Shown here: positions 50,996-60,003 of the stretch, piece by piece
Layout: each line of letters starts with the position of its first letter
How positions within the stretch are numbered: the stretch's first letter is position 1
NCBI GenBank assembly: GCA_029260015.1
Contig: JAJDEB010000002.1
Location: 300,027 to 364,026, forward strand
Direction: 5' to 3'
Origin: Phycisphaerae bacterium
GTDB lineage: Bacteria; Planctomycetota; Phycisphaerae; UBA1845
DNA length: 64,000 nucleotides
Program-made: the position numbers and the translations under genes
The notes under the pieces: model-generated
What the model saw: only the letters and a program-made list of their open reading frames with translations
Told to the model about the DNA's origin: nothing
Databases searched by the model: none

Positions 50996-52237
50996 CTATG
51001 GGTCGATCTTAATATCGCCATCTTTGATGCGGATTTGGCGACTGCCTGAGACGACTTCGTCCATGATTTTGCCCGCGAACGCGTGACGCCATCCGGTGTC
51101 GAGCGCCAAGGCGTCGGTTGGCGGTTCGTTGCGCACGCGCGATTGGACGAACTTGCGCATTTCGGCTTTGGCTGCGACGAGTTGATGAGATACGTTTTGT
51201 TGTTTGCAGTGTGCGCGAAGGACTGCCCCCATGAGCATTGCGAGCGCGGCTTCTTGATCGGTTTCGTCATCGACGGGCGCGACAGGCGGCCAACTTTCTT
51301 TCGGAAGGGCGCACGCCCGTTCGACACCTGAGGCAATGTCGCGAAGGGCGCTACTGTTGATGTTCATACCGCGCAGTTTCTTGATGTCGCTTGGCTTGGT
51401 CCAGCGGTGTCGAGCGATTTCCACGAGCAAATGGTCGCGAACGACAGATCGCACCGGCCGATCGTATTGGCTGGCGAGTTGCTCGCGCACTTTGATCAGT
51501 TCAATCGCAACTGCCAGACCCAATCCGTCGAGCGAGCCTGCACCCTTGAGGCGCACTGCCGAGGCGTTGTCGCTGCGTTCGTATGTTTCCGGACGGCTGA
51601 ATTTGGACATTTCCTCTTTGATCCAGTCGATGCGATTGAGTTCTTCGGAGCGCCGCTGGATCGCTCGTCTGACCGAAGGCAGGTAAATGACATCGTCGGC
51701 AGCGTATCGGATTTGTTCCGGCGTTAGTGGACGGCGTCGCCAGTCGGTGAGCGTTTGCGATTTGTGAAGGCGCACCTTGATGAAGTTGCGGGTCATGCGG
51801 GCGAGGCTCAGAGGATAGTCGGTCGTGATCATTCCGCACGCGATCTGACAATCGAAAACATTCTGAGGCATCTTGCCGCCCTGTGTGTAGCAGAGCGATA
51901 GGTCTTCGATGCCGGCATGGACGACGACTTCGATCGACGGATCGGCAACGAGCTCCCAAACGGGAGAGAGATCTTCGATTTCGTAGGGGTCGATCAGCAC
52001 GACGGTGTCGTCGGTGGCGAGTTGGATCAAACCGATTTCGGGCTTGAATCGATCTTCCATGATAAATTCTGTGTCAAAAGCGAAGCTATGGACAGAATTG
52101 ATTTGGTCACAAATTGCACGCAGGTCAGCCGCGTCGGTCACGATGTGTGGGGCTTTGTTTTCTTCGACATGGTGTTTGACGTTGCGATTCTTGCTCGACC
52201 GGCTACGCGGCTGGGATTTGGGTTTTTCTCGACTCAT
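50996..52237 (-). CDS. rnd: Ribonuclease D
   Basis: 413 residues from ATG 52237 (MSREKPKSQ). DEDDy 3'-5' exonuclease domain about 30-200: FAFDTEFIMEDRFKPEIGLI (Exo I, Asp and Glu), VVVHAGIEDLSLCY (Exo II) and RYAADDVIYLPSVR (Exo III with Tyr and Asp). Central WRRRPLTPEQ. HRDC-like domains follow (about 210-390). Trims tRNA and other stable RNA 3' ends. Basic N-terminal extension of about 28 residues. Confidence 0.9.
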   Translation of the reverse strand: MSREKPKSQPRSRSSKNRNVKHHVEENKAPHIVTDAADLRAICDQINSVHSFAFDTEFIMEDRFKPEIGLIQLATDDTVVLIDPYEIEDLSPVWELVADPSIEVVVHAGIEDLSLCYTQGGKMPQNVFDCQIACGMITTDYPLSLARMTRNFIKVRLHKSQTLTDWRRRPLTPEQIRYAADDVIYLPSVRRAIQRRSEELNRIDWIKEEMSKFSRPETYERSDNASAVRLKGAGSLDGLGLAVAIELIKVREQLASQYDRPVRSVVRDHLLVEIARHRWTKPSDIKKLRGMNINSSALRDIASGVERACALPKESWPPVAPVDDETDQEAALAMLMGAVLRAHCKQQNVSHQLVAAKAEMRKFVQSRVRNEPPTDALALDTGWRHAFAGKIMDEVVSGSRQIRIKDGDIKIDP

Positions 52238-52478
52238 AACCCGCAGTGTATTGCGTTCTTGTGTCGCAAACAATCTTAGGCGGAGGTGGATTTGTAATCG
52301 ATACAAGTGGCAGTAAACGAGAACATGCCCGAATTGGCCTGGCAAAACGCCAGATTTCGACGCATATCGGACATAGGTCTGCGCCCGCGCACGCTTGAAC
52401 TGGCCATGCCGGGTGGCTACATTGGAACGTCGGGTGTGTAAGGTCTGAAAATCACTGCCATTTCGGGAGATAGGAAAG

Positions 52479-55400
52479 ATGCGCTTCGTCGGATTCCGCC
52501 GTTACGTCGTCATTGTGATTCTTGCTGTTACCTTTGCGGGCGCTGGCGCTCGGCTCGTTTTAGCAGATGGTCCGTCTAACGAAAAGCGATTGGCTGTCGA
52601 CGAATTGGCTGGCGATCATGTGCTTCGACTGGATGATGCCCAAACGCTTCGTCGAACCAAAGCGACGATTCGCAATGAGAGCCTTTATGAGTTCGATGAA
52701 TCAAGCGTCAAGGTTGTGGTCTGGGATGAGTCAGGCGCGGACGGTTTGGATCAGGGCTATTTTACAGTTGCCCGCGATGGCCAATCATTCATCGAAGCGC
52801 GGCCTATTAACCACGAGATAAAACTGCGAAACGCCCAATTTGAACCCAAGTCGTTTGCTCCGATTGTACAGCAAGGGTTGCGGGCTGGCGCGAATAGTCG
52901 CGTTCACATTGTTCAGTTCGTGACGCCACCGCTTCCTGAAATGCGCAAGCAGGTTGAACAGTTCGGCGACGTGCGCGGATTTCTTCCCAACCATAGCTAC
53001 GTCGTTGAGATGAGCGCCGATGAGGCAGTGCAGGTTGAAGCGCTTCCGTTTGTACGGTGGGTGGGAGCCTATCATCCGGACTATCGCGTCGATGCGTTCG
53101 TTCGGCAGCGTTTGACGAGTGATGATGCGACGGAAATTGAAAATGCGATGCAACGCTACCGTATCAAAGTCTTTGATGAAAACATCAGACAGCAGTTTGA
53201 CGTGGCTGACGCCATCGAAGCTGCTGGCGGAACGGTCGACGTTGTCGATGGCGTGAGTTTCCTAATGGAGGCAACGCTTTCAAAATCGCAGCTGGCGATG
53301 GTGGTTCAGTTGGATCAGGTGGATTTCGTCGAGGAGTGGACAGCCCCTCAGACGCGAATGAATATCGCCCGGTCCAATACGATCGGTGGTGCCAATCTGC
53401 TTGAAGGGGCCGCTGGTTACACCGGTGCGGGCGTTCGCGCAGAGGTTATGGACAATGGTGTATTGACGACCCATCAGGCATTTAATTCTCGTATTACAGT
53501 GCGAAACGGCCCGTCGCCTGTGGACAATGGCGGAAATCAGCCGCACGGTACTTCGACGTTTGGCATCGTTTTCGGTGACGGAACTGGAAGCGCGAGCGGG
53601 CGCGGAATGCTGCCGGATGGCGACGGAGTGTTCTCTGCATTCGGATTCGCAGGATCGCGCACTTCCAACATGCAACAGCTTTCACAAGCACCTTGGAACT
53701 GTGTGTTTCAATCGAACAGTTGGGGTTTTTCCGATACACCCAACTACACATCGGTGTCGGCTGAGATGGATCAGATCGTTTACAATCAAGACATCCTGGT
53801 TTTGCACTCAACGGGAAACTCGGGAACACAATCAGGTGTGGAGCACGCTTGGGCGAAGAATGTCGTTGGCGTGGGCGGTGTGTTGCACTTTAACAGCAGC
53901 AACCCGGCATCGCACATTTGGGGCGGTACTGGTTCGATCGGTCCAATGACCGACGGCCGCATCAAACCCGACCTTTGCCATTTCTGGGATTCGATCCACA
54001 CGACGTCGTCATCGGGTGGCTACACCAATTCATTCGGTGGGACCAGCGGCGCCTGCCCCATCGTTGCCGGTCATTTCGGGTTGTTCTATCAGATGTGGGC
54101 GGACGGAATTTTTGGTAATCCAGTTTCGGGTGGAACGATTTTTCAGGAGCGTCCGCACGCGGCAACCGCAAAGGCAATGCTGATCAACACTGCCAACTCT
54201 TATGCATTTTCGGGGTTGGGCGATGACTTGACCCGCACGCATCAGGGTTGGGGTTTGCCCAACGTCATCAACATCTACAACCGTCGCGACAACTTTACGA
54301 TCATCAATGAAACCGTACCGATCGAACCGTTTGAGACGGCATCGTTCACCAGGATTATCAACACGGGCCAGCAGTTTAACGACGAACTGCGGGCGACGAT
54401 GGTGTACACCGATCGGGCGGGTTCACCGGGGGCTGGTGTTCACCGCGTCAATGATTTGTCATTGAAAGTGACGTCGCCCTCAAACGTGGTGTACTGGGGG
54501 AACAACGGGCTTTTGACGGGCAACCTTTCGACTTCGGGCGGAACTTCTAACACGATTGATACGGTTGAGAACGTCATCATTAATGCTCCGGAAGCCGGTA
54601 TTTGGACCATTGAAGTTGTGGGCGATGAGATCGTTCTTGAAGCGCACCCCGAAACCATTGGCGTAGACGCCAGCTTTGGCCTTGTTGTTTATGGTGGTAA
54701 CACCTGTGCGACGCCAATCGTCGAAGCACAGTCGTCGAGCATGAAGGTTTGCCCGGGTGACGACGTTACGCTGACAGCCACCGCGAGTAACTTCGATTCG
54801 TTGCAGTGGTCGCAGGATGATGTTGATCTTGGCGGCGAAACGGGACTGTCACTGGATATTGTAAACTTTGATGCCGGTGATTTTGGCGATTACGAATTGA
54901 CGGGTACCAACGAGTGCGGTGACGCGGTCACGGCGACGATCACGTTGAGTCCGTTTGAAGACCTTCTAATCACGCAGCAGCCACCTTCATCAATCGTTAG
55001 TTGCGTGGGTAATAGCGCCATGCTGATTGTCGATGTTGACGGTGATCTACTCACTTACTCGTGGGAAAAAGATTCGATTCCGCTGGTCGATGGCCCGGGA
55101 ATTTCGGGTACGGCTACGGACACTCTGTCAATCAGCGATATCACCACGAATTCTGTTGGTGATTATCGATGCGTGATCAACGGTGCCTGCGGTGCGTCAG
55201 ATACGACCACCACGACGACGGTCACTGTAACGGGTCCAGAATACCTGCAGCAGCCCGTTGGTGCCTGCATCGAGGTTGGAGGCGATGCGTCATTTACAGC
55301 GATCGCGGTTTCGCCGATGGGTGCGGGACAATTCCTGCAATGGTTCAAAGACGGCGTCGGACTTTTCGACAGCGGGAATATTTCCGGATCATTTACCGAT

Positions 55401-55712
55401 ACGCTACTGATATCGCCGGTCGGTGCTGGTGACGCGGCGGTGTATAGCCTCCGTACGCTGACGTTGGGGTCGAGTTGTTTCTTGTTCAGCGACGACGCCG
55501 AGTTGACCGTCGGCGATTGTTGCCCGAGTGCGGGCGACATGGACAGCGATGGCGACTTTGACCTCGCCGACGTTGACGCATTTACCCGGTGCTTCGGTGA
55601 AGATGTCGTAGCTAACCCGCTGTGTGCGTGTGCCAACTTGGACAACACCGACGATGACATCGACCTGGACGACTGGGGATTGCTGTCGGTGATCCTCGAC
55701 GGACCACAATAA
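52479..55712 (+). CDS. Secreted subtilase (S8) with Ig-like repeats and dockerin-like C-terminus
   Basis: 1077 residues. Signal peptide 1-30. Pro-region to about 280. S8 catalytic triad: Asp in RAEVMDNGVLTTH (about 325), His in NQPHGTSTFG (about 355), Ser in GGTSGACPIVAGH (about 524). Convertase-like beta domain about 600-740, then three Ig-like domains (about 745-1005; Cys pairs such as MKVCPGDDVTLTATA and ISCVGNSAML-like). C-terminal dockerin-like Ca sites DMDSDGDFDLADVDAF and DNTDDDIDLDDW. GGGAGATAGGAAAG precedes the ATG. Probably an extracellular protease anchored or scaffolded at the surface. Confidence 0.88.
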   Translation: MRFVGFRRYVVIVILAVTFAGAGARLVLADGPSNEKRLAVDELAGDHVLRLDDAQTLRRTKATIRNESLYEFDESSVKVVVWDESGADGLDQGYFTVARDGQSFIEARPINHEIKLRNAQFEPKSFAPIVQQGLRAGANSRVHIVQFVTPPLPEMRKQVEQFGDVRGFLPNHSYVVEMSADEAVQVEALPFVRWVGAYHPDYRVDAFVRQRLTSDDATEIENAMQRYRIKVFDENIRQQFDVADAIEAAGGTVDVVDGVSFLMEATLSKSQLAMVVQLDQVDFVEEWTAPQTRMNIARSNTIGGANLLEGAAGYTGAGVRAEVMDNGVLTTHQAFNSRITVRNGPSPVDNGGNQPHGTSTFGIVFGDGTGSASGRGMLPDGDGVFSAFGFAGSRTSNMQQLSQAPWNCVFQSNSWGFSDTPNYTSVSAEMDQIVYNQDILVLHSTGNSGTQSGVEHAWAKNVVGVGGVLHFNSSNPASHIWGGTGSIGPMTDGRIKPDLCHFWDSIHTTSSSGGYTNSFGGTSGACPIVAGHFGLFYQMWADGIFGNPVSGGTIFQERPHAATAKAMLINTANSYAFSGLGDDLTRTHQGWGLPNVINIYNRRDNFTIINETVPIEPFETASFTRIINTGQQFNDELRATMVYTDRAGSPGAGVHRVNDLSLKVTSPSNVVYWGNNGLLTGNLSTSGGTSNTIDTVENVIINAPEAGIWTIEVVGDEIVLEAHPETIGVDASFGLVVYGGNTCATPIVEAQSSSMKVCPGDDVTLTATASNFDSLQWSQDDVDLGGETGLSLDIVNFDAGDFGDYELTGTNECGDAVTATITLSPFEDLLITQQPPSSIVSCVGNSAMLIVDVDGDLLTYSWEKDSIPLVDGPGISGTATDTLSISDITTNSVGDYRCVINGACGASDTTTTTTVTVTGPEYLQQPVGACIEVGGDASFTAIAVSPMGAGQFLQWFKDGVGLFDSGNISGSFTDTLLISPVGAGDAAVYSLRTLTLGSSCFLFSDDAELTVGDCCPSAGDMDSDGDFDLADVDAFTRCFGEDVVANPLCACANLDNTDDDIDLDDWGLLSVILDGPQ

Positions 55713-55729
55713 AGCCGTAACTTGCGTTG

Positions 55730-58255
55730 CTATTCTCGTGGTTGGAGAAATGTTGTCGCCTTGATTTTGCCGTCGGCGATTCTGATTTCGATCGCACCGT
55801 GGTCGGCGGTGTTTAGGATTGGCGTTTGTCCGACGATGCGACTTAGGGCGTGACTTTCTTCGTTCTTGACGAAGCTGGAACGTATGATGTGCGTTGGGTT
55901 TACGGCGCTGATGAAGGCGGCGGTGTTGTCCTCGACGGCTCCGTGATGCGGGAGGATGAGAACGTCGGACGTTAGGTTGGCTGTCGCGATCAGCGATTGC
56001 TGGGCGGCGAATCCGATGTCTCCCGTGAACAGTACGCTGCGGTCTTGATATTCGACGCGAATGACGATCGACTGATCGTTTGGGCTTAGCTGTGCTGGGT
56101 GACCTGAGGGCGGCCAAAGCACTTCGACATGGACAGAGTCTCCCCAATCGATTGAATCACCAGTATGCAGCGGGGCGATCGTCTGGCGCGATTGATGCAA
56201 TTCTTGTTGCAAAACCTCAAACGGTCCGTTGTCCGCGATGCCTGCACCGTTGGTATTGATATAAACCGAATCGCATTTCTTACGACCTACGATCGAGGGC
56301 ACGCCCCCATAGTGGTCGAGGTTTGCATGACTGACGACGATGCCAGCCAACTTCGAGATTTGGCGATCGCGCAGCATTGGCAGGATAAGGTGCTCGCCCG
56401 GATCGCTCGTCGAAGAAGAGCCCGCATCGTATAGCCACGCCTGGCCATCGGGAAGTTCGATGATTGTTGACGTTCCGCGACCTACCGCAAGTTGTGTGAT
56501 GGTTAGTGAATTCGATTGTCTGGTTGGCCAGTTCCAGAACACAACCGTGAACAGCAAGAGCGAGGCGGTGTACAACTGCCGGCGACGTGTCCAACCCTGA
56601 CGATGTGCCCACACGATCGACAACAGGCAGCCGTAATAAGTGCAAAGGACGATCGCGGTGGGTGGCGTAACGTCAATCGGGCCGCCCAGCACATCTCGCA
56701 ACCATCCCAGCAAGTGGCGCAAGAATGCCGTAGATAGTTCAAGCGGTACGCCTACGAATGAGTCCGCCACCGGAATGATCAACCCGACTGCGAGTCTCAC
56801 GAAACTTAGAACCATTACGACATAAACGAATGCGAATGCGATGATGGATCCCAGCCAGCCCAGCGGTGCGAGCCTTCCAAAGTGCAGCGCCACAATCGGG
56901 AGCGTTGAAATCCACGCGGCGATAGAAACTCGGATGAGCAGGAGAATTGATTGTCGAATACTGGTAAGCCATGAAGGGCTAGGGCGGGGTACGATGGCGA
57001 TCTCGTCGGGGGTCGTTGGCAGCGTGTCGGTTGGGTGTTGTTCTGATTGTCTTGCGAAAACCCGCATAAGGTTGGTCTTGATGATCGGTGTTAATAGCAC
57101 AATGCCGGTGACGGCTGCGAAGGATAACTGAAAACCGATATCGAATAACGAAAGCGGATTGATTGCAAGAAGAATGAGCGCCGCGAGCGAGAGTGAGTTG
57201 ATTGTGTTGCCACGCCGGCGCAGTACCAGTGCAAAGCTGAACGTGCAGGCCATCACCGCAGCGCGCAGCATTGAAGGGCGGGCGTCGGCAATCAATACAT
57301 ATGCAATGACCGTTGCGATGAGCAGGGCGGCGGCCAACCGCCGGTCCGCGCCGAACAGTCGGGCCGGAAACCAAACGATAGAAGCCAGCATGGCGATGTG
57401 GATTCCGCTGACGGCCAGGTAGTGGGCGCAACCGGTTTCGAGAAAGAGGCGTTCGATTCGATCGTCTACAGCTGAGCGGTGTCCGAGGACCATCGTGTCG
57501 AGCAATGAGGAGGATGCGTCGCCGGTTTCCGACCCGCGCCCCAGAAGCAACTTGCGAAAATACCCGGCAGCGGTTCTCGAGCGATTCGACGCGGGCTGCA
57601 ATACGGAAATGTTTTCGATGCGGCTGCAAGCCAGTCGCGAGCGAATTCCGCGCCGCGCGTTGTGCACCGACCAATCGTGTTGGCCCGGGTTGCGCGGTGG
57701 CAACAATGATGAAAGCCAACCGGTGGCTTCGATATGATCGCCTTCGCGGACATTCAGGGTTGGTTCGGCGATGGAGACGCGCAGCTGCCCGGTGGTTGGT
57801 GTTAATCCTGAACCAACATCGACTCTGTCAATATCCAGTGCAAAAGTTGTGCGATCAGTCGTGTGGAGCCACGGTTCAAACGGATCATAGCCAGTTCGGT
57901 AGGTGCTGGGCGGTGACGCAATCGTACCAACGACCTTGGCTAACTGCCGCTCTGGTATTGCGAGTCGTGATACATCGTCGGTGGGCACCATACGGAATGC
58001 GATGTGATGTCGCACCGCTCCCATGCCGGCGGCGGCTAATACGATAAGTGGTAGCAAGTATTTTGGGCGTCCGGGTTTCAAACACGCCAGTAACCCGCAC
58101 GCGATGATGACCAGGGCGCAAACCCACGGGTCGCACGGAATTTGACTTTCGACCGCAATGCCAACGATCATGCCGATTGCCCAGGGTAGCAGCGGAGCGA
58201 TCGCGAAACGGGAGGCAAATGGAAGCGATTCGTAATTGGCACGATCGTCGATCAT
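55730..58255 (-). CDS. comEC: ComEC/Rec2-family DNA-uptake channel protein
   Basis: 841 residues, full-length architecture. N-terminal membrane helices and DUF4131-like extracytoplasmic domain (residues 15-210), Competence core about 240-530 (TGCAHYLAVSGIHIAMLASI, LRAAVMACTFSFALVLRRRG, DIGFQLSFAAVTGIVLL), and a C-terminal metallo-beta-lactamase-like domain about 590-841 (VVSHANLDHYGGVPSI, LPHHGAVEDN). It forms the inner-membrane channel for transforming DNA. Its start is 85 bases from the divergent HAD gene; its stop codon is 17 bases from the convergent subtilase. Confidence 0.9.
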   Translation of the reverse strand: MIDDRANYESLPFASRFAIAPLLPWAIGMIVGIAVESQIPCDPWVCALVIIACGLLACLKPGRPKYLLPLIVLAAAGMGAVRHHIAFRMVPTDDVSRLAIPERQLAKVVGTIASPPSTYRTGYDPFEPWLHTTDRTTFALDIDRVDVGSGLTPTTGQLRVSIAEPTLNVREGDHIEATGWLSSLLPPRNPGQHDWSVHNARRGIRSRLACSRIENISVLQPASNRSRTAAGYFRKLLLGRGSETGDASSSLLDTMVLGHRSAVDDRIERLFLETGCAHYLAVSGIHIAMLASIVWFPARLFGADRRLAAALLIATVIAYVLIADARPSMLRAAVMACTFSFALVLRRRGNTINSLSLAALILLAINPLSLFDIGFQLSFAAVTGIVLLTPIIKTNLMRVFARQSEQHPTDTLPTTPDEIAIVPRPSPSWLTSIRQSILLLIRVSIAAWISTLPIVALHFGRLAPLGWLGSIIAFAFVYVVMVLSFVRLAVGLIIPVADSFVGVPLELSTAFLRHLLGWLRDVLGGPIDVTPPTAIVLCTYYGCLLSIVWAHRQGWTRRRQLYTASLLLFTVVFWNWPTRQSNSLTITQLAVGRGTSTIIELPDGQAWLYDAGSSSTSDPGEHLILPMLRDRQISKLAGIVVSHANLDHYGGVPSIVGRKKCDSVYINTNGAGIADNGPFEVLQQELHQSRQTIAPLHTGDSIDWGDSVHVEVLWPPSGHPAQLSPNDQSIVIRVEYQDRSVLFTGDIGFAAQQSLIATANLTSDVLILPHHGAVEDNTAAFISAVNPTHIIRSSFVKNEESHALSRIVGQTPILNTADHGAIEIRIADGKIKATTFLQPRE

Positions 58256-58340
58256 GGTTTGTTATACTCGCCTCACAATAAATGCAATGCAACGCGTCTG
58301 GTCTTGGAGAATCGTGAATCGCTTGGCTGATTTGATACCC

Positions 58341-58952
58341 ATGAGTGAATCAAACTGCATGACAAGAGGCATGCTGATTTTCGATCTGGACGGCACGATT
58401 ACCGTTCCGGTGCTGGATTTCAACGCCATGCGCGCTGAGATCGGGTTGCCGCCCGGTCCGATTCTGGAGTCATTGGAAGCGCTGGATGGGGCGGAGAAAG
58501 CGCGGGCATTGGAAGTGGTTCATGCCCATGAAGAGCGCGCGGCCCGCGGGTCCGTGCTTCGGTTTCGTGCGAAGGAAACATTGGAAGTGCTGCGGTCTAA
58601 GGGTTGGCCCATTGGTATCCTCACGCGAAACGCGCGGCAGTGGGCAAACATCATTCTGGATACTCACAGAATTACTGTCGACATCCTGTTTGCGCGCGAA
58701 GACGAACCGGTCAAACCGTCGCCCGAACCGATATTGCGGATGTGTGCTGAGATGGATTGCTCGCCTGAGGCAAGTTGGATGATTGGCGATCACTTGATGG
58801 ATATCGAGTGCGGGCGAGATGCCGGCTGCCATACGGTGCTGATTATTGGCGACGACGAACCGCCCGATTATGCGAGTCAAGCCGACCATGTGATTCGCGC
58901 GCTGGGCGAGCTTCTGGCATTGATCCAATTACCGCCGATGCAACGATCTTGA
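58341..58952 (+). CDS. HAD-superfamily hydrolase (phosphoglycolate-phosphatase-like)
   Basis: 203 residues from ATG 58341. HAD motifs: I, LIFDLDGTITVP (about 12-23); II, IGILTRNARQW; III/IV, EPVKPSPEPI (Lys) and SWMIGDHLMDIECGRDAG. A helical cap lies between motif I and II. In-frame ATG 58287 would add 18 residues without an SD. Its stop codon is one base from the convergent gene at 58954. Substrate unknown. Confidence 0.85.
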   Translation: MSESNCMTRGMLIFDLDGTITVPVLDFNAMRAEIGLPPGPILESLEALDGAEKARALEVVHAHEERAARGSVLRFRAKETLEVLRSKGWPIGILTRNARQWANIILDTHRITVDILFAREDEPVKPSPEPILRMCAEMDCSPEASWMIGDHLMDIECGRDAGCHTVLIIGDDEPPDYASQADHVIRALGELLALIQLPPMQRS

Positions 58953-58953
58953 A

Positions 58954-59967
58954 CTAGTTTGGTTGAATGTATTCGGTGTACGCACGATCGCTCCAGAATG
59001 GCGCGACGCGGTCTTCCCATTTCGTACCCCATGCGATGGCGTGGACAAAGCCGTTGCGTTCGACCATGACAGTGTGCAGGATTTTCTTATCAGGGTTGAT
59101 GAGTTGGATGAGTTCGAGGCGGTTGCCGGGGTCGCGGAAGCGTTTGAATGCCTTTTGTTTGTCTTCTTTGAGTTGGAACGTTTTTCCGAAGAACGACTTC
59201 ATGTCTTCGGTGCGGCGATAGGTGCCACCGGTTGCGCTGACGATTGGCCTGCCGTTAAATTCTACGTCCCGATCGTCGTATGAGTACACACCCAATGCGT
59301 GTTTCGGGTTGCTTTGAAGCCAGTTTGCAAGTTTCCTACCGTGCTTTTCTTCGTCGAAACCATAGTTGGCGTCGAGCCAGACTATTCGCGTAACCCAGTC
59401 GGGGATGGGATGGCTATGTTCGACGAAACCGAAAACAAAACTTCCACCTCCGCTGTGAGCGGTGAGTTCAACCGTGCAGTTCATTCCGTCGAATCGTTGG
59501 CGTAATTCCGTGACGATTTCGACGATTCGGGCGTTGCTGTTTTCCTGGGTGCGTCGCCAGTGGGGCCAACTGCGTTTCTCGGCTTGTAGGTATGCGACGA
59601 CGAGATTGCAATCATTGATGACCCTGCGAAGTGCGCGGGTTTGAGCGCCGATGTGCTGGATGTCGTAGTGCCAATCGAGCCCTTCGGACATTTGCCTGCC
59701 GACGGTTTGGTCGATGGTGTTGCCATTGGGCAGGGCGAAGATGACCAGTCGCACAGGCAGCTTGGGGTCGAAAGAGCTTGCGGCCGGGGCGTTGATCTGA
59801 ACGATCACTTCGGGGTCGAGGTTGATGTCGAGTACTTGTTCGTCGTAATGTGGACTTACCAAGAAGCCGTCGAGTTTGTGCGGTGAGGCTGCGCTGACGG
59901 CGTGCGTAGTGATGAGCGTCAACAGGCACACGAAGCAGAGCATTCGTTTTGGGTTTGTGCGTTGCAT
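58954..59967 (-). CDS. Secreted alpha/beta-hydrolase-like protein
   Basis: 337 residues from ATG 59967. Signal peptide 1-27 (CFVCLLTLITTHAVSA). Elbow-like CTVELTAHSGGGSFVFGFVE (the GxSxG-related AHSGGG, about residues 166-171), RIVWLDANYGFD and YSYDDRDVEFNGRPIV fit an alpha/beta hydrolase but the acid and His could not be placed with certainty; FVHAIAWGTKW near the end contains a possible His. Not recognised as a named family. Confidence 0.6.
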   Translation of the reverse strand: MQRTNPKRMLCFVCLLTLITTHAVSAASPHKLDGFLVSPHYDEQVLDINLDPEVIVQINAPAASSFDPKLPVRLVIFALPNGNTIDQTVGRQMSEGLDWHYDIQHIGAQTRALRRVINDCNLVVAYLQAEKRSWPHWRRTQENSNARIVEIVTELRQRFDGMNCTVELTAHSGGGSFVFGFVEHSHPIPDWVTRIVWLDANYGFDEEKHGRKLANWLQSNPKHALGVYSYDDRDVEFNGRPIVSATGGTYRRTEDMKSFFGKTFQLKEDKQKAFKRFRDPGNRLELIQLINPDKKILHTVMVERNGFVHAIAWGTKWEDRVAPFWSDRAYTEYIQPN

Positions 59968-60003
59968 GGGTGTCGGTAAGTTTGAATCCGTTTGCCGCAA
60001 AGA

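Noticed and set aside
52325..52441. 38-codon open frame (MPELAWQNARFRR...) upstream of the subtilase.
   Set aside because: No clear SD, arginine-rich composition and no recognisable motif; most likely chance.
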